Shown here: positions 46,691 through 58,800 of the stretch, one piece after another
Numbering within the stretch: position 1 is the stretch's first letter
How the letters are laid out: every line of letters begins with the position of its first letter
Origin: Anaeramoeba flamelloides
Lineage: Eukaryota > Metamonada > Anaeramoebidae
Direction of reading: 5' to 3'
DNA: 64,000 nt
Assembly: GCA_027625915.1 (NCBI GenBank)
Contig: JANTQA010000033.1
Location: 6,882,001 to 6,946,000, forward strand
Translations under genes and position numbers: made by a program
The notes under the pieces: model-generated
Told to the model about the DNA's origin: nothing
Seen by the model: only the letters and a program-made list of their open reading frames with translations
Databases searched by the model: none

Positions 46691-47208
46691 AATATTATGA
46701 TCACTTATAATTTTCAAATCTCTCAGTTAATCATAAACCTAAATGTCTTAATATCTGTGAGGTCACTTTGTAAGGAAATTTAATAAAACCTGACTTTGAT
46801 TGAAAAAAGTAGATATTTGGTATTTTTTATTCTCCCAAAGAGAATATTGAAGTTTAATACGGTAAAAAATATTTTTTGCTTTAAAATTTTCATCAAAAAT
46901 TGTACCTTTATCTCTTTGGTAACCAAAAAAGAAAGAAGTTATTACACTTTGAAAGTTGAAGTTTTCCTGTTTCAAATTATTTTGTGTTTTTTCTGTTTTT
47001 TAAAAAGAAAATATAAAAAGACCCCTTTATAAAAAAATTCCCTAAAAGGGACATAATACGCTAAGGGATACTATTTGAGATTTTTTAACTGACAAAAATA
47101 CAACAAAAAGTTTTTTGCCAAAGTCAAAAACTTGTTGTAAACATAAAGTATATTGGTAGAACAACTGTCAAGACTAAATTCATTTTTTTTTTTTCTCATT
47201 CAAAATCA

Positions 47209-47934
47209 ATGTTCAAACTCTTTTTGTGTTGTTTACTGATTTTAAATTTTTCACGAATACAGAACTCTTTGGTCAGATCTGAAGACTTCCATGCTAATAT
47301 GGTTCACCTCATTGATTCTTATCAAGGGAATTATTTATTTCGGGGGAATGAGCCTGTCATTAATGGGACGTTCTTTGCTTACCCAGAATTAACAGAAACA
47401 ATGAAAAAAATAATCGAAGCACAAGGCTTCACGGCACCAACAAATTTTGAATTAATCGACATGAATTTCTTGAACTTGTTCTCTAAAAAAGAGGCTGAGA
47501 ATACAAAAATTGAAGAAGATTGGTATCAGAAGCATTCACAATCCCAAAATTTTTTCGCATGGCCAATTTATGGCTCGGTCACAGATCCTGATATGTACAC
47601 TGACGAAGAAAGAAAAAAAAAGGCACTGACATTTGACAATTGGGATATTGATCGTTTAACACCAAGATTAAAAATCACTTATGATTTACTACACAAAGTT
47701 GACACGCTTCCAAAGCTAATCTATTTCCATTGTGAAGGTGGTAAAGATAGAACAGGCGAATTTGGTGGATCATATATGATGTTGCATTTTGGTTGGGATT
47801 ATGCTAAGGCTCTTTATTGGGATACTCAGATCGCTGGCCGTGTTTTAGAAATTTTTAGTATTAACCACCTTCATTGGTATTGTTATTATTTGAAAGAAAA
47901 ACTTGGAAGGGATATTAGCTGTGAATTAAACTAA
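47209..47934 (+). CDS. Secreted CX5R phosphatase, tyrosine/lipid phosphatase-like
   Basis: 241 residues, intronless. The first 20 residues (MFKLFLCCLLILNFSRIQNS) form a plausible signal peptide, so the protein should enter the secretory pathway or a digestive vacuole; NGT at 52-54 is a possible glycosylation site. The active-site loop is HCEGGKDRTGE at 174-184, with catalytic C175 and R181. The K and D inside the loop (CxxGKDR) resemble MptpB/LipA-type bacterial phosphatases and related eukaryotic enzymes that accept phosphoinositides as well as phosphotyrosine. The upstream RGNEPVINGTFFAYPEL segment is a typical N-terminal element of such proteins, and WDIDRLTP may contribute the general acid loop. 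The substrate is not predictable. The ATG at 47209 is the first in frame after a T-rich leader. Confidence 0.8.
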   Translation: MFKLFLCCLLILNFSRIQNSLVRSEDFHANMVHLIDSYQGNYLFRGNEPVINGTFFAYPELTETMKKIIEAQGFTAPTNFELIDMNFLNLFSKKEAENTKIEEDWYQKHSQSQNFFAWPIYGSVTDPDMYTDEERKKKALTFDNWDIDRLTPRLKITYDLLHKVDTLPKLIYFHCEGGKDRTGEFGGSYMMLHFGWDYAKALYWDTQIAGRVLEIFSINHLHWYCYYLKEKLGRDISCELN

Positions 47935-48263
47935 ACCATTTATGTTATGATTATTTCCCAGTAGGGCCCTATTTTTTTTTCTATGTAATAGCAAAGATGG
48001 ATTTCAAATACATCAAAATTTTATAAAAATGTATCTAAATAAATTAAAGTATCTTTTTTCAACTTTTTGTGAAAAAAATAAATAGTTTTGTTCAAATTAT
48101 AGCTAATAATTGTTGAAAAAAAATTGGAACATAAATTTCATTTAGCTTTACGAAAAAAGGATTGTTACAAATATCAGAGTAAAAATTCAACTATCTAATC
48201 CTATAAATCATGTTTATGATGAATTCACCCTTTGAATTGTGAAATTTGATAACCCAACCCTAA

Positions 48264-48501
48264 TACTGGTATTTCAAATTCAAATGAGATAAATTTTCAG
48301 TTGATTGTGTAGATTTCCAATACTTAAATCTTGGTTTTTTGAGAATTCTTAGTTCTCCCAATAAATCTCAGAAAAGAGTACCAAACAAATAAATAAAGCT
48401 CAGGAAAATTACAACTATTTCTTTGCAAACTCAATCTAAAAAAGAAAGGAAAGGGAAAATGATGTGAAACTTTTTTCCCATTTATTATTCAGATACCAGG
48501 A
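48264..48501. repeat. Family B palindromic element, copy 3
   Basis: It starts TACTGGTATTTCAAATTCAA and ends with AGATACCAGGA, with the inner arm GATGTGAAACTTTTTTCCC matching the other family B copies. It is longer and more diverged than copy 2. Confidence 0.55.
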
Positions 48502-48889
48502 TTAAAAAAAATTATTTTTTCTGGAAAGCTCAAGGTACGTTTTTTTCAAGATAATTTCTGATTAAAAGTAAGGACGAAAGCAAAAAAATTGTTTTAAAAA
48601 TTTGCAAAAAAAAAACCCATTCAAGATATAAGTTAACACCTAAAATCTAAAATAGACATAAAAATCTTAATTTTTGAATTTTATCAAAAATGATATTAAA
48701 CAACATTTTAGGACTACGCCCCCACCATGAATTTTGCTAAGTAATTGTGTTATTTTTCTTTCACTCATCAAAGATAATTTTCATTTTGAAAAAATTGATC
48801 AAAAAATAATATTTCAAATCCGATATCAATAAAAAAAAAAAAAAAACAAATTGTTTTTGATTGAAAATTTTAAAAAAAAATAAATTTAA

Positions 48890-49640
48890 GAGTTAAGTCA
48901 TTATTGTTAAAAATAATTTTCTGAAATGGATTAGAAAAAATTTGTAATTTTTATGAGTGCCTAATAATAATCAAAAACTAACCAACCTGCGATGTACAAT
49001 TGATCTCCAAAAATCAAGAATCAAAAAAAAAGGACCTTTATAAGAAAAAAGATCCAAATAGAGACCCTCAGTTCTCAATTTGAATGGTTGGGAATTATAA
49101 TTAAGAATACAACTATCTTGGTTTTGGGGTGTCACTCTTTGATGTTTTTGAGATCTCTAAGATTTTTTTTTAATTTTTTTCTATTCTAAAATGAGTTATT
49201 GTTTCTTTCTCCAGAATGTTATAAAATCCTTACTTTACCAAATATAGAGGGTTAAAAAAGAACAAAAAATTAAATTAAATCAGATTAAATTGATTATATG
49301 CTTTTAGAAAACAATTTTTTAGAAATTGAAGAAATTTAACTTTTTGGAAATTTTAAAAAGAAATAGTGTATTTTTTTTTTTTAATTTTTTATAATTGGGA
49401 ATTCTTTTAAACTTTTTTTTTATTTGATTTTTTAGAATTGTGATTTCTTTTAAACTTCTTTCTTTGTAATTTAATTTTTTGTTGATATGAGATATCTGAA
49501 AACTTTTACAACTTTTTTATTTAAATTAATTTTTTGCCAATGAGATCCTCTTGAAAATTTTTTTAAAAAGTTATTTGAATTTTGTCCATCAAAAGAGTGG
49601 CAATTTCACAATACCATTTATAGTTTTCAAATGTATCTTT
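48890..49640 (+). repeat. Dispersed repeat R, copy 3
   Basis: A direct-orientation match to 16390-17360: AAATGGATTAGAAAAAATTT, ACCAACCTG, GGTGTCACTCTTTGATG / AGTGTCGATCTTTTTAG, and the AATCAGATTAAATTGATTAT stretch. It ends GCAATTTCACAATACC. Confidence 0.6.
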
Positions 49641-50209
49641 GGATACGGAGTAAATCCAGATTAAATGACTCGGTCCTTAAGGTATTTTCAATGAAATTTC
49701 ACCTTTGAAAACATTTTAAACTTGTAAAAGTAACTTTAAAAAATATTTAGAACAGCTTGAGAAATTTTTTTGTGATTATATATTTGAAATAGAAATTAGG
49801 AAATTGAAGAATCAAATTTTGGCCTGATCAAAGAATGTAAAAATGTGAAAATTGTGTAAATTATCCTTTTTTTTGGTATTTCCTATTTAAGAAATTCTAA
49901 GTGGGTAAATTTAACTTGGATTATTGAACTCATTTAAGAACTTTTTTATCAATAATTTCATCATTTTCGCCTGGAAACATAATTCTTAAGTTGCATAGCA
50001 TTAATAATTTTTATAAGTAATCATTTTTAATTCAATAAAGGAAAAAGAAAAAATATTAAATAAAAAAAAAACAATGCTATGTAAAAATTTTGGAAACCAA
50101 CTAAACAACAAATTTTTTTTCTCAATTTGTAGAAATTCAACAAAAAAAGCATTGTCTTTCAAATATTTGGAAATCTTCAACTAAAAAATATGTGCTTTTT
50201 AGATTTGAA

Positions 50210-50430
50210 AAACTCAATATTAACCTTCTATTAAACATTGAAATAAAATTTCATGATCTAACGAAACTAATTATATTACTTGGAAAAAAGGAAATGAAAA
50301 ACAAAACAGAAAAGACAAAAAAAAAATAGTTTTTAAAGTCAAAATTATTTCTAAATTAGATGTAAAGTTAAGTATGGTTATTCTTTCAACTATTCAAATT
50401 GTATATAAATTTTTGGGGTTTAGTTTATTT
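50210..50430 (-). repeat. Family L fragment, copy 6
   Basis: It matches 61080-61320 in the same orientation: AACTCAATATTAACCTTCTA, CTTGGAAAAAAGGAAATGAA, ACAAAACAGAAAAGAC and GTATGGTTATTCTTTC. Only the distal part of the repeat is present. Confidence 0.6.
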
Positions 50431-52852
50431 TCAAAAATAATGTACTTTTTTATATTTTTTTTATTAATTTTCAATTTTAAAATGCTGGGAATCTTTGTAA
50501 AATTAAAATTTTTTTTGAGGAAAATTGTCAATATAAGGAATTTACATCTAAATTTAGGTCGAGTCTGGAGTAAGGAATAGGAAATTTTCAAAAAAAAGGT
50601 CAATACTATTTTAAAATAGAAAATTTTTAAAAGGTTTGAATTCAGGCAATCTAAATTTTTATAAAAGATTTAATTTTATAAAATAGTTGAATTTTATTTT
50701 TTCAGATTGTTTAACAATATATTGTAAAAAATTAAGTAAAGTAAATAAATAAACCTTTATTTTATGAATTTTTATTTGAATATCTACCTTTACTCGGCAA
50801 TCTTATATATGTATATATATATATATATTGAGAAGTTTTGAAGAAATATTTCTTTTGTATTGAGAAAATATAATCTTTATTATATCGATAGATGATTAAT
50901 AAACCACCTTATATTTCTTCTTCTTCTTCTTTTTTATTCAATTTTTTTTTGATAAATATATGAAATAAAACTAAAATTAAAAATGATTTTAACAATTTTT
51001 TTTATTTTAATAGCTTTTGAACTTTTTGAATATAAGTTTCAGTATTATAATCAAATATATATAAATAAAAATAATAAAATTTGAGATAATTAACTAAATA
51101 GAAATAGAATATCTCAATTTTTTAATTTTTAAATACTAAAAATCTATTTTTCGAAGAATTTATTCATTAGAAACTATAAGATAGGAACAATAAGAATATA
51201 AAAAAAAAACTAATTAAGAATTGGTATTTAGGTGAATTACATTATATTTAATTAAAGAAAATCTGTGTTTGGGTATAAAATCAATTCAAAAAAAAAAAAA
51301 AAATTGAAACAGATATTTAATTTATTAAAACCAAGAATTTAGTAAGAAAATTAATTCAATCGAAATAAATGTGAGAGTTATGTTTAACTTTCGTCAATCT
51401 ATTCTTATAAAATAATTTATTTACAAAACAATTTTCTAGGAAAATTTATCAAGTTTTTCTCAGTGAATGTCAATATTTCAAGGTTTAGAATGGATATTAT
51501 AAGCAAAAATTATTTTGGAATTTTCCAAAATTTTTAAAATTTTTTTTTTTATTTTTTTTTTTTGTTAATTCTTAATTGTTATACAATTTTTTTATTGTTG
51601 CAAAATATAAAGTCACCAGCTAATTAAAAATGTGTTATTCTATTTAAATGAAACAGTTAAAATGATAAGAGAAATATTATTTAATTCTATTGGGTTTTTA
51701 TTTGATCTGTAAATTAGAGATTTTAATGAACACGGTTATTTTTCATAATACTCTTTGTTGCAAAATAAATGTAACAAAATTTTTCATCATCTTTTCAAAA
51801 AATATTTTATAAATAGATGTTACATTTCGAATTTTTAATTCATAAAAGAAGCTTAAATTGTTAATTTTCCTTTTAGAATAGAGGAATTTTGACTATTGAT
51901 TTTATTTTAGTTGTTCGGAGGTGATTTTTGGGAAATCCGAATGAAAATTTTGATCTTTTTATTTTAAAATTAATAGTATACTAAGGATTTGAGTTTTTCA
52001 ATTTTATAGAAAATATATCAAATTTTTAGTTTGACTTCATATGTAATATACACTAGTATCAGAGAATTATTATTCTACTTGTTTCTTAATTCCTTTTCAA
52101 AGGTTAATTTATAAGAATAATTGGTATTAGGAAAAACTTTTTGAGGGTTTTGTATTAAAAATTTTAGATATAAAGTATTGAAAAAAATAAAGTGCTTGAA
52201 TATAATCCCTGAGAAGACTTTTATTCTTTAATATTGTTCTATAATTCCTCATTAATTTCATTTATTTAAAATCAAATCATTTTTAGAAATTACCAAGTTT
52301 TTTTATAAACCCCATAATTAACCTACCTTAAGTTCATTGTCGTAAGGTGTCTATATAATACTCATTTAATTATCAGATAGCCTAAGTAGATCTACTTTTT
52401 TGGAAAAACAATCGAGTTTTCAAGATATTTACTAGAGTTTTGAATATGATAATTTTGATTCAAGTTTTTTGGTTCTTTGAATATTATTTTGTACAAGTGT
52501 AATTCAATTAATCATCATTCTAAAAAGTATATAGTGATGGTTTTCAAAAGTTTTCTTCTTCAAAGAATGGTTATTTAATTAACGAAATCATCAATCAAGG
52601 CCAAAACAATTTTGCGAATATTAACAATTAATAAACTTTTCAGGGATTATTTTGGAGAGTTCCGAAGTAAAATTCAAAAATTTGTTTTCAAACGTTATCA
52701 AAATTTTGAAGGGTTTTAGTCTTTATTCATGAAATAAGTAAAAAATCAACTGAAACAAAAATAGTCTAATCTTGGATTAAAACCAAAGAATTTTATCATT
52801 TTTTATTTCACTGTTTTTATTCTGTATCAAACAAGAAAAAAAAAAAAAAAAA

Positions 52853-55800
52853 ATGCAAAGTCAAAATTTTGCAGGAACAGCACTTATAGCTGGGAAAAGA
52901 AAAAAGGGTCTGAATTTACGAGCTGAAAACCTTCATGCTGTTATGTCAATTGCAAATCTTGTCCGCTCATCCTTTGGGCCAATGGGGTTAGACAAATTGC
53001 TTGTCGATGATATTGGAGAGATTGTAATCACAAACGACGGCGCGACAATTGTTGACCAATTAGATGTCAAGCACCCAGCTAGCAAATTAATTATCCAATT
53101 GGCACAACTCCAAAACAAAGAAGTTGGGGACGGCACCACAAGCGTTGTATTAATTGCTGCCGAACTTGTCAGCACAGCACTAAATTTGATCAAGCATGGC
53201 TTACATCCATCAACAATTATCTCAGGGTATAAGCTAGCATCAAAAGAAGCAGTGAGCTTTATAAAAAGAGAAATGACCCACTCAATTTCACAATTAGGTG
53301 ATCAAGTTTTGGTTAATATTGCAAAAACTTCAATTAATTCAAAAATCCTTTCAATGTAAAAATTCAACACAATCCTTTTTTACTTTTTATTTATTTTTTG
53401 TTTGTTTGGTTGACGTTTTGAGATCACTTGATCTTGTTTCACCCATTCTTTAGTTATCAAACTTCTGGTCCTTTAACCCTTTTTTTTTGATTCGTTTTTA
53501 TTTTTTTTTATTTCCTTCGTTTCATTTAAAAAAAAAAAAAAAAACACTTTTCTTTGTTTATTTCCTGTTCTTTAAAACAACCAAGAGGAAAAGAATATTT
53601 TGCAAAAATGATTGTGAAAGCAGTAAAATCAATTAAAGTAAATACAAAAAAAGGAAATAAATACCCCCTAAACTCAATAAATATTTTAAAGTGTCATGGG
53701 AAATCTCTGAAAGAAAGCGAGTTAATTGAAGGGTTTGCACTAAATTGTACTTGTGCTTCACAAGGTAAATATCTAATTCCATAGAATTTTTCCGATTTAT
53801 ACACATACACATACAAATAAATACCTGCACATACCAATATTTGTTGCTTTTTTGGATCTACATATATTTATCTACTGTTAATTTCAAATTTAAAAAAAAT
53901 TGTATTTTTATCGCTAATTTCAAAAAGAAAGAGTCAAATTCCAATTAACAACAATTTTCTTTTTTAATCCATTCTTCAAGTGTTTTTGTTTTTTTCTTCT
54001 AGGAAGTGATCAAAAACTATTTTCCTGATTGAAACACAAATATTATATTTATTAATTGGAAAATAAAGGTATTACATTACTGCCAAACCTAAAACCCTGA
54101 AAATTTCAAAAAAAAAATCTGAAAATTCGATTTATTTCTGAGCAATTGAAAATATTTGCAAAAATTCAAAGAATTTTTCCCATTTTAGAAAGATAAATTT
54201 GTATATTAATAAAAATTCAAAAATATATTTCTCATTTAAAAGAGATAAATTTATACAATATCGGAGTAGGCATTAACCGTTTTAATTTGGGTATTGTTTA
54301 AATATTCAAAATCTATCAATTTTAACCCTTTGGTAAATGTAAAAATCAAAAAAAAATAATTCTATTTCGATTCAATCATAAATTTTCATATTATTTTCTT
54401 TTTCCAAAAATCACATTTCCAGTAATTCTATTTTTTTGAATTTATTGTTAAAATCTGATAATTTTTGTTCTTGGGGAATTACTTAAGAAAAAATTATCAT
54501 ACCTGAAAATTAAGAGATAATTTTTCTTCATTTGTTTCCTTTATATTTAATTTCAAATTTAAGTGAAAAGGAGATTTGTATAATACCAATCTGTTTTTGA
54601 AATATTTTTCTTGGTATTTTGATTTTTTTTATTTAATTTTATCGATGCTTTGTATTTGATTAAAAACAGTAAAATTTATCTTATTCTAGTATTACTTTGT
54701 TTATAATTCGTAATATTTCAAAAATAAAAAAAATATATTTAAACTCAGTCTTCATGATGTAGAAATTGAATAATCACACAATTACAACCATTTCAAACCC
54801 TCATGCTGAAGAGTGAATTTTGGTCGAGCTTTTAATTAAACTTTATTTCAACTCACTTCATTCGAAATGATCATTTGTAATTTCTGTGATTTCTGTGATT
54901 TCTGTGATTTCTGTGATTTCTGTCTCAAATCTTCTCTTATTGCTCTTAAGATTAAAGATTCTTTATAAAAAGGAAATTATTTTGAAATTTTTACAAATAT
55001 AAAAGTTTTAAAAAAAAATTAAAAAAAATTGAAAAGAGATAGGAAGAAGGATGCCGATATTGTAATTTTGTCTTTTGGTGTTAAAAAATTCCTTCATATC
55101 TAATCTACATTTCAATTGAAATTGCTTTCAATAAAGTTTAACTAATTTTAAAAATTCAACCAAAATTCACTCGTCAGCACTAGGGTTTGAAATGGATATA
55201 TATAATTTTTATCAAATTGCTCAATGTAAAATTTTTTTACAATCAAAACCAATTTTAATAACAAAAATTCCTTTCTTGAGAAAAGTATTATAAAATACTT
55301 AAATTTCCTTTCATAAATTTAAGCCTAAGATCATAGATTTCAGGATTATCCATTGGAAGACATACCCAAATTTTCTTTATAAACTCTTTTTCAGTCAGAG
55401 GGGCCCAATTTTATTGAAGAAATAGAACATATTCTATGAGTTTAATTCATTATTCATCTCAAAATAAATTTTCAATTTTTAGATCAAAATCATTTTTTCT
55501 CATTTAGATAAAATTTTTTTTTTTTTTTTCTTCTTTTCGTTTTTTATTATTTTTTTAAAAATTAAATTTGAAAAAAAAAAATTTTTTGAACTCCAAATTG
55601 ACATTAAGAAACATTGAGATTTTGAATTTTCTTTTATAACGAATACACTTACAATTAAAAAATCTTATTGTAAACAATTTTAATTTTCGAAAGAAATTGA
55701 AAAAATTTGTACTAGACATTCCAATGAAAGGGTCCGAAAAAAATTTTTTTTTTTTGAAATTTATGGTTTGTTCAGGTATTTCCTTTAATGAATCTCAACT

Positions 55801-58800
55801 CTAATCTGAAGATTATTATTTCCCTAATTTCTAAATAATCCTATACGTTGGTTGATCCTTTATAAAAAATTGAATTTTTCATTTTTGGTCGGGTACCTTT
55901 GAGTGAAATTGAGTTTAGTTAAAAAGTAAAAAAAAAAATTGACAAAAAATAAAGAAATAAATTTAAAAAGAGTTTATAATTAACACTTGGATAAAAAATA
56001 AATAAAAAATAAAAAAAATGCTTTTATTTAATTGAGAACATCCCAAACCGGGCTTTCCATATATTTTGCCAAGCAGGCATTTGTATTGGGTTAAGACTGC
56101 TGAGTTGGTTGTATTGTACTAATATTTTGCTAAAACAGGATTTGGGAAACCAGAAAAAAACAAAAATAAAAAAAAAAAGCAAACCAAAAAAAAGAAAATT
56201 TTGAAAACAAATTCTTATTTTTAAAAAACTTAGCACTTTATAGATGTATATTATCTACACATTTCTAATTTAAAACTTAATAAAGTAACATATTGTATTT
56301 GATCTATAATTGGTCAAATAATTGATATTTTTTATTAAAATAGTATTATATGGTGGCGATCCAGTAAAATTTCTTTTGTTATGAAATTAAGGTTTCAGGG
56401 TATTTAGAGGGAATTCGTACTTGCTTCTTAAAAAAATAAATTAATTAATTGTTTTTTTACACTTTTTGAAAGTGAATACCAATTTTAATAAATTAATCAT
56501 CATAAGATATATTTTAATTAGTATTTTTGTTATTTACAGAATAAAGATAAAACTTAAATATTAATTCTATATAAATAAAAAAAAATATATCGTCTATTTA
56601 AATTCATATAAACAAATAAATTAATGAAATTTTTCTTTAATAAACAAATATATAAAGGTATGCCGAAATTTATCAAAAAGGCAAAAATCGCATTACTTGA
56701 TTTTAGTTTGAAGAAACAAAAAATGGGATTATCTGTTCATGTCCAAGTAGAAGACCCCGATGAGTTAGAACAAATCAGACAGCGGGAAATGGATATTCCT
56801 AAAGAAAGAATTGAAATGTTATTTAAGGCGGGGGTAAATATAATCTTAACAACTGGAAGCATTTCCAATGATTGGTTAGTTTTTTATTCATTTCTTTTTC
56901 TTTTCTTTTTTAATTTTTTTTCTTCAAACTATTTTTTCACAGCTGTATTCGCTTCATTTTAGAGTTCAAATGATTTATTAACTATTCCTAAAAAATTTTC
57001 CAAATTTATTTTCAAATATCTTATTAAACTTGTAAGTATGGTATAACTATTTAAATATACAAAATTGATATAATCCTTTTATTATGTCTTAATCTTGTTT
57101 CAATTTGTTTGTTTTTCTCAAATTACTTTAATAAAAAGAATAAAAGTTTCCAAATCTAGATTTTATAGGTTATTTTTCAAGTGTAAAAATGTTTCGGTTT
57201 TTTTTTTCTTTTTGAAAATAATTTTTTTACAAAGAAGAGTTTTTATCTTGATCGAAATTCCAATTTAGAAAACTTATAAATGTATTTTATTATTTAAAAA
57301 AATTTTTGATCCTGTCATATTACCAATTTTTTATTGAAATTGGCCTTGCCTTGTTTTGTACAAAAAAAAAGTTTGACATTTTTTTGTTTTACAAAAGAAC
57401 TTCCATGAACATCTTTTGAAGTATTTAATATGTACTGATTCAATTAGTATTGTTATTTCGTTTGGTTCTATATTATCAATTTATTAATAGGAGTACTTCC
57501 TTAAAAATATTATTTGAAAAATATAAAAAAAAATTTACAACTTTTATGGGAATATCTCATTTAATAATAATTAAACCTATCAAATATCTAATGAAATTTT
57601 TACGATATTTTTCTTGGGATATGAAAATAATTTGCAATTTGAACTTCAAATGGATATTATTATTATTATTATTTACATCTTCCCTATAAGTTTCTTACAA
57701 CCATTTAAATTACAATTTTATTAATCTTGATATTTCTTGATAAGATTAAAATGAATGCTAATAATTTAATATTTTTTAAAGATCTTAACTTTTGAGATAT
57801 GATTTCAAAAAAAAACAATATTAACAGGAAAAGAAAAATTTTTTTTACAAAATCAAAAGCTTATTTTTTGTTTCTTGACATTTAATATTTATTTAATGAA
57901 CATCAAAAAGATATTATCATTTTTTTTTTTTTTTTACTATTTAATTTATTTCCATAAGATCTTTTAGATTTTTAAAAAATATTTATTATAAATAATTTGA
58001 TGCGATGGAATTCCAAAAATTAAATTTTGTTTAATTTCGCCTAATAAAATTATTTCAAAAATTGCAAAATTATCTTTTTGAATTGAAATCCAAAATTCTA
58101 AATCGAACCAAAAAAAAAAAAAAAAGATTATTTCAATTTACTTTGTTCATTAAAAAATCAATTATTTTGAAACTTAAAATTACATATGGTAGTACACTTA
58201 AACTCTTGAAGAGAACATTCACGCTACATGAGAAATTGAAATTATTATCAAATCATGCCACTAACAAACAAGTTTGAAATAATTTCAAACTTAAAAATTT
58301 AAACTTTTGATGTTTTAAAAAAGCCAGGAAAAAACGGGTTTTTTTATTTGGTATTAAAAATAGGTCTACTGAATTTTATAAACTCTTTTAGAGGTAGCTT
58401 TGAAAACATTCCTTTCATTTTTTTTTTAAAAATGGCTAAACTGTAATGTAACTAACATATGTAATGCATTTTAACCCGTAACAAGAATTTAGACTGTAAC
58501 AAAAATCCATTGAATTTCTGGAGAGAGAGAAAATATAAGCATATTAATAGATTGAATACAATGTATAAACAAGAAATAAGGTTCTTTAAATCAAATATAA
58601 AAAAGACTGTTTAAGATATTGAAATATTAAAAATGGATTTTCCGAGAAAAAATTGAAAAAAGGAACATTTTTTGAATTATTTTCACAAAAAAAACATTTT
58701 ATTTCACAAAATTTGTAATTATGGTGAAATAGTTGAAACAAAATTAATTTAATATTTTTTAACCATTTACACTAACTCAAGAGCTAGGCACAAATTTTGG

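Larger units (their letters stand above)
44240..47208. other. Intergenic region: nested TIR elements
   Basis: No gene is seen. A family A element (44455-46016) carries a separate TIR element (44773-45556) inside it. Positions 46100-46690 are a diverged member of the 26493-27530 family. Two overlapping opposite-strand frames at 46763-47032 are AT-rich and match nothing I recognise. Confidence 0.6.
47935..52852. other. Intergenic region with dispersed repeats
   Basis: No gene is seen. It holds a family B palindrome (48264-48501), dispersed repeat R copy 3 (48890-49640), a match to 27530-27700 at 49680-49900 and a family L fragment (50210-50430). TA-rich repeats lie at 50806-50828, and TTC units near 50914-50932. 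Positions 50900-52840 show no feature I can support; a poly-A run precedes the CCT1 start codon. Confidence 0.55.
53765..56657 (+). other. CCT1 intron 2 (2,893 bp)
   Basis: The donor is CACAAG|GTAAAT and the acceptor TATAAAG|GTATGCC. It includes a TIR element (54788-55195), a 538 bp family A element (55380-55917) and a repeat shared with 59210-59530 (56040-56340). A piece near 55300-55370 matches 13720-13880. No gene is seen inside. Confidence 0.9.

Noticed and set aside
46763-47032. Overlapping opposite-strand frames of 70 and 78 codons upstream of the phosphatase
   Set aside because: AT-rich, low-complexity, mutually antisense and without any recognisable domain.
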